Positions 7,201 to 7,983 of a stretch of DNA of 7,983 bases are shown in pieces. The translations under genes were made by a program, and so were the position numbers. The stretch's first letter is position 1, and every line of letters starts with the position of its first letter. The DNA comes from Desulfosarcina sp. (lineage in GTDB: Bacteria > Desulfobacterota > Desulfobacteria > Desulfobacterales > Desulfosarcinaceae): NCBI GenBank assembly GCA_030642405.1, contig DAOWNV010000119.1, forward strand, positions 1 to 7,983, in the 5' to 3' direction. The notes under the pieces are model-generated. The model saw only the letters and a list, made by a program, of their open reading frames with translations, did no database searches and was not told the DNA's origin.

Positions 7201-7480
7201 GCAGCACATTGACGATTTCAGGAGTCGGAACCATTTCACGGCTTCTGATCTTACCGAGAATGTTTTCCATTTCGTGGGTCAGATCTTTGATTGTGGTCAA
7301 TCCCATGAATCCGGCTCCGCCTTTGATAGAATGCGCAGCGCGATACACTTTGTTAACAAGATCTTCATCGATGTCGGCACCGGCTTCCTCGATAGCTAAC
7401 AGGTCTGTTTCTATATCTGCTAGATGTTCCACCGATTCTTCCAAATACATCTGTAAGGTTTCATCATCCTGAATGGTCAT
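4217..7480 (-). CDS. cheA: Hybrid chemotaxis histidine kinase CheA with two CheW-like domains and a C-terminal receiver
   Basis: A cytoplasmic 1087-residue kinase, far longer than the roughly 650-residue enteric CheA. Domain order: HPt (1-105) with phospho-accepting His50 in AAHSIKGGAGFMGL; an acidic linker with six Glu (139-144); a probable P2-like domain (about 183-285; VYLVQIDL, PLIVLFATILKPEDV); a Pro/Lys-rich linker (290-345); the P3 dimerisation helices (from LRVHVSLLDQLMTLAGELVL); the ATPase domain with N-box HLVRNAVDHGIE (459-470), DDGKGLD (503-509) and GRGVGMDVV (556-564); a first CheW-like domain (about 595-785) split by a hydrophilic, DRR-containing insert (about 662-718); a second CheW-like domain (816-948); and a receiver (966-1087) with E972/D973, Asp1018 (VVTDIEMP), T1048 and K1070. 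The start at 7480 is chosen because AAGGAG lies 6 nt upstream; an in-frame GTG at 7498 is upstream of that ribosome site. A sigma-28-type promoter precedes it. All kinase motifs look intact, so it should be active. Confidence 0.97.
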   Translation of the reverse strand: MTIQDDETLQMYLEESVEHLADIETDLLAIEEAGADIDEDLVNKVYRAAHSIKGGAGFMGLTTIKDLTHEMENILGKIRSREMVPTPEIVNVLLLAADTLKALMDDVFTSNEVDISQHIDSLQTIAEGGDLSAAAGQPEEEEEEAVQPQECETSEKDVPADDVEKISISAAETGVSIDADPTMIKNLMEEGKFVYLVQIDLLSDVVNKGRSPMTFMEDMEQTGTLVACSTPPDTVRSMTVEGQAAPDPLIVLFATILKPEDVNVLFEIPEQKIHQVLPDHTVRCLGAETPEPVSTTPPSHPSENVPPENVPMEPVPEMVAEPVATKTPTEKKSPTQQKKKRKQTDTEASLRVHVSLLDQLMTLAGELVLGRNQLLQSMSSEDQRGADIAGQRIDLITSELQEAIMLTRMQSIGNVFNKFPRVVRDLSQSLEKQVELHLEGKGVELDKTIIEAIGDPLTHLVRNAVDHGIEIPDVRQQAGKNPMGKIYLKAYHEAGQVNIEIADDGKGLDGRMLVQKAMEKGLISEDQAKVMSDKEKINLIFLPGFSTAEKVTDVSGRGVGMDVVKTNLDKLGGIIDIDSEMGKGSTIRIKLPLTLAIIPCQVVMTGNERYAIPQVNLEELLRIPANQAKDRIERVGDAEVVRLRGNLLPLIKLSDVIGTSSIYTDPNSGEKHMDRRKSISDRRSKESPLIADETTVQTQPQDGIEEKQVLERKSKDRRYHSNSALNIVVVSTGAMKYGLVVDELNDSEEIVVKPLGRDLKNCKGYAGATIMGDGRVALILDVGNLAQMAGLTSIEASSRATDVSQENLQALREQKDRQSLLLFRSAENEQYAAPLSMVERIEKIKTTDIENVGGKRVIRYRGGSLPLFCVDEVANVQPLADVNDLLVIVFIVSGREVGLLAIGPVDAVELSLEMDGQTLKQSGIMGSTIINDHTTLMVDVYEMVQTLNPHWFETMDTVTDNDGKATKILFAEDSNFFRNQVKSFMEDEGYTVIEAEDGAIAWDLLQEHADEISIVVTDIEMPNMDGFELTKRIKTTNAYSHLPVIALTTLAGEGDIEKGHKVGINDYQIKLDREKLVHSIHGFLSGK
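7048..7065. repeat. Six tandem CCT triplets encoding a poly-Glu linker in CheA
   Basis: The plus strand reads CCT six times in a row; in the cheA frame this gives six consecutive GAG glutamate codons in the linker between HPt and the next domain. Because the unit is three bases, copy-number changes would alter linker length without breaking the frame. The purine-rich GAGGAG run in the mRNA also resembles a ribosome site, but no start codon is suitably placed after it. Confidence 0.8.
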
Positions 7481-7486
7481 GGTCTG

Positions 7487-7492
7487 CTCCTT
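7487..7492 (-). promoter_or_regulatory. Ribosome binding site that fixes the cheA start
   Basis: AAGGAG on the minus strand, 6 nt before the ATG at 7480. It falls inside the extra codons that would be added by starting at the GTG at 7498, so the ATG is preferred. The 12-nt sequence CTTGTGTACAAG just 5' overlaps its first bases and could form a very small hairpin. Confidence 0.8.
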
Positions 7493-7539
7493 GTACACAA
7501 GTGAGAATCGTAATCAGTCCGATATGGTTATATGACCTA

Positions 7540-7566
7540 ATATCAGCAGACCGCGAGAAAACTTTA
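7540..7566 (-). promoter_or_regulatory. Sigma-28 (FliA)-type flagellar promoter of the che operon
   Basis: On the minus strand TAAAGTTT (7566-7559) is followed by exactly 11 nt and then GCTGATAT (7547-7540). The enteric FliA consensus is TAAAGTTT-N11-GCCGATAA: the -35 element matches 8 of 8, the -10 element 6 of 8, and the spacing is exact. Transcription would begin around 7533, leaving a leader of roughly 50 nt before the cheA ATG. This places the chemotaxis operon in the late flagellar regulon. Consensus knowledge is from enteric and other motile bacteria; use by this organism is inferred. Confidence 0.8.
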
Positions 7567-7580
7567 ATTGTTTTTAAAGT
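7561..7580. repeat. Short inverted repeat overlapping the -35 of the cheA promoter
   Basis: Seven-base arms ACTTTAA (7561-7567) and TTAAAGT (7574-7580) are perfect inverted copies separated by 6 bp. One arm is largely the sigma-28 -35 element itself. It could be an operator, or simply a chance mirror image of an AT-rich -35 box. Confidence 0.4.
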
Positions 7581-7684
7581 CGTCCGTTTATAAGGGTAGA
7601 GCGTTGATACGAAGAAATAAATTCAGCAGATAAATGCGTAGGGGGAACCAACAATGTTCTATTGAAAGAATAGAAGAGAGCGAA

Positions 7685-7725
7685 CTGTGGGAAGGGAAAA
7701 TTGTCGGTATTGGTCCTTCCCACAG
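7685..7725 (-). terminator. Strong inverted repeat, probable terminator of the sdh/frd transcript
   Basis: Perfect 11-bp arms CTGTGGGAAGG (7685-7695) and CCTTCCCACAG (7715-7725) enclose a 19-nt loop. It begins 33 nt after the sdhB stop on the minus strand. The sequence following it on that strand is pyrimidine-rich (TTCGCTCTCTTCTATTC) but not a clean U-run, so it may be a weak intrinsic terminator, an mRNA 3'-end stabiliser, or both. It separates the sdh transcript from the cheA promoter. Confidence 0.6.
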
Positions 7726-7758
7726 ACCTCTATGCAAGGAGGTAGCAATAAAGCCCGA

Positions 7759-7983
7759 TTAAACTGATTTGTCGGTTAATGCAGCTTTGAAATATTCACG
7801 ATTCAACCTGGCGATATTTGTGATGGAGATCTCTTTTGGACATTCGGCTTCGCACTCTCTTTCATTGGTGCAATTACCAAAACCCAATTCATCCATTATT
7901 TTTACCATATTCAGGGCGCGTTTGGTCGCTTCAGGTCTGCCTTGAGGCAACAGTGCCAGCTGAGACACCTTGGCGCTTGTAAA
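7759..7983 (-). CDS. sdhB: Succinate dehydrogenase/fumarate reductase iron-sulfur subunit, C-terminal 74 residues (gene runs off the right edge)
   Basis: The frame is open to the right edge and ends at TAA (7759-7761). The visible residues begin FTSAKVSQLALLPQGRPEA and continue with GFGNCTNERECEAECPKEI and NIARLNREYFKAAL. The C-x5-C-x3-CP pattern is the last cysteine group of SdhB/FrdB; in the family it contributes ligands to the [3Fe-4S] and [4Fe-4S] clusters that carry electrons between the flavin subunit and the quinone-reactive membrane subunit. The wording around it (LLPQGRPE, FGNCTN, ECEAECPK, LNREY) is that of the SdhB type common in Bacteroidota and Desulfobacterota rather than of E. 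coli. In such organisms the complex may run either way, succinate oxidation or fumarate reduction. An internal GTG at 7968 is not the start; the protein clearly continues upstream. Confidence 0.9.
   Translation of the reverse strand, partial: FTSAKVSQLALLPQGRPEATKRALNMVKIMDELGFGNCTNERECEAECPKEISITNIARLNREYFKAALTDKSV

Noticed and set aside
6927..7472. A 181-codon plus-strand frame opposite the CheA N-terminus
   Set aside because: Ser-rich antisense shadow of cheA with no recognisable domain; the cheA frame on the other strand is unambiguous.
7481..7498. GTG at 7498 as the cheA start
   Set aside because: The Shine-Dalgarno AAGGAG lies downstream of that GTG and is ideally spaced for the ATG at 7480.
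1..7983. CRISPR array, insertion sequence, tRNA or rRNA
   Set aside because: I saw no regularly spaced direct repeats, no transposase-like protein with terminal repeats, and no recognisable structural RNA gene on either strand.

Overview
The window is a compact stretch in which every gene lies on the minus strand, so the genes read from right to left. Its core is a chemotaxis operon, cheA-cheW-cheB-cheR plus a response regulator. The operon is flanked on the right by the 3' end of a succinate dehydrogenase/fumarate reductase iron-sulfur subunit gene, and on the left by a DNA-binding/PTS EIIA fusion gene that appears translationally coupled to a ClC-type chloride channel gene cut by the window edge. 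Moderate GC content, the style of the SdhB C-terminus, the CheA-CheW-CheW-REC architecture and the HTH-EIIA fusion suggest a Desulfobacterota-type bacterium (Desulfobacterales-like sulfate reducer). That is inference from family resemblance; there is no rRNA or other marker gene here.

Right to left: (1) 7983-7759, C-terminus of SdhB/FrdB with its last cysteine cluster, followed by a strong 11-bp inverted repeat (7685-7725) that probably ends that transcript. (2) 7684-7481, a regulatory gap with an excellent match to a flagellar sigma-28 (FliA) promoter at 7540-7566 and a short inverted repeat overlapping its -35. (3) 7480-4217, a large hybrid CheA kinase. (4) 4202-3768, CheW adaptor. (5) 3747-2632, CheB methylesterase. 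(6) 2580-1741, CheR methyltransferase. (7) 1711-1148, a single-domain response regulator with a coiled-coil tail. Gaps between these five genes are 14, 20, 51 and 29 nt, which fits one operon. (8) 1147-966, a gap with a plausible sigma-70 promoter and a perfect 16-bp palindrome. (9) 965-282, HTH-EIIA fusion. (10) 279-1, the first 93 residues of a ClC protein; its ATG lies 2 nt after the preceding stop.

The chemotaxis genes give a complete kinase/adaptor/adaptation module: CheA autophosphorylates on a histidine of its HPt domain, CheW links it to receptors, CheR and CheB methylate and demethylate receptors, and phosphate can flow to CheB's receiver, CheA's own C-terminal receiver or the response regulator at the operon end. 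No receptor (MCP), classical short CheY, CheD, CheC/CheX or CheZ is encoded here, so these would have to come from elsewhere. The sigma-28 promoter argues that the module serves flagellar motility rather than an alternative output.

I do not see a clearly undescribed system. The points most worth a second look are the sigma-28 promoter, the domain layout of CheA, the tailed response regulator in the usual CheY position, and the HTH-EIIA/ClC pair.
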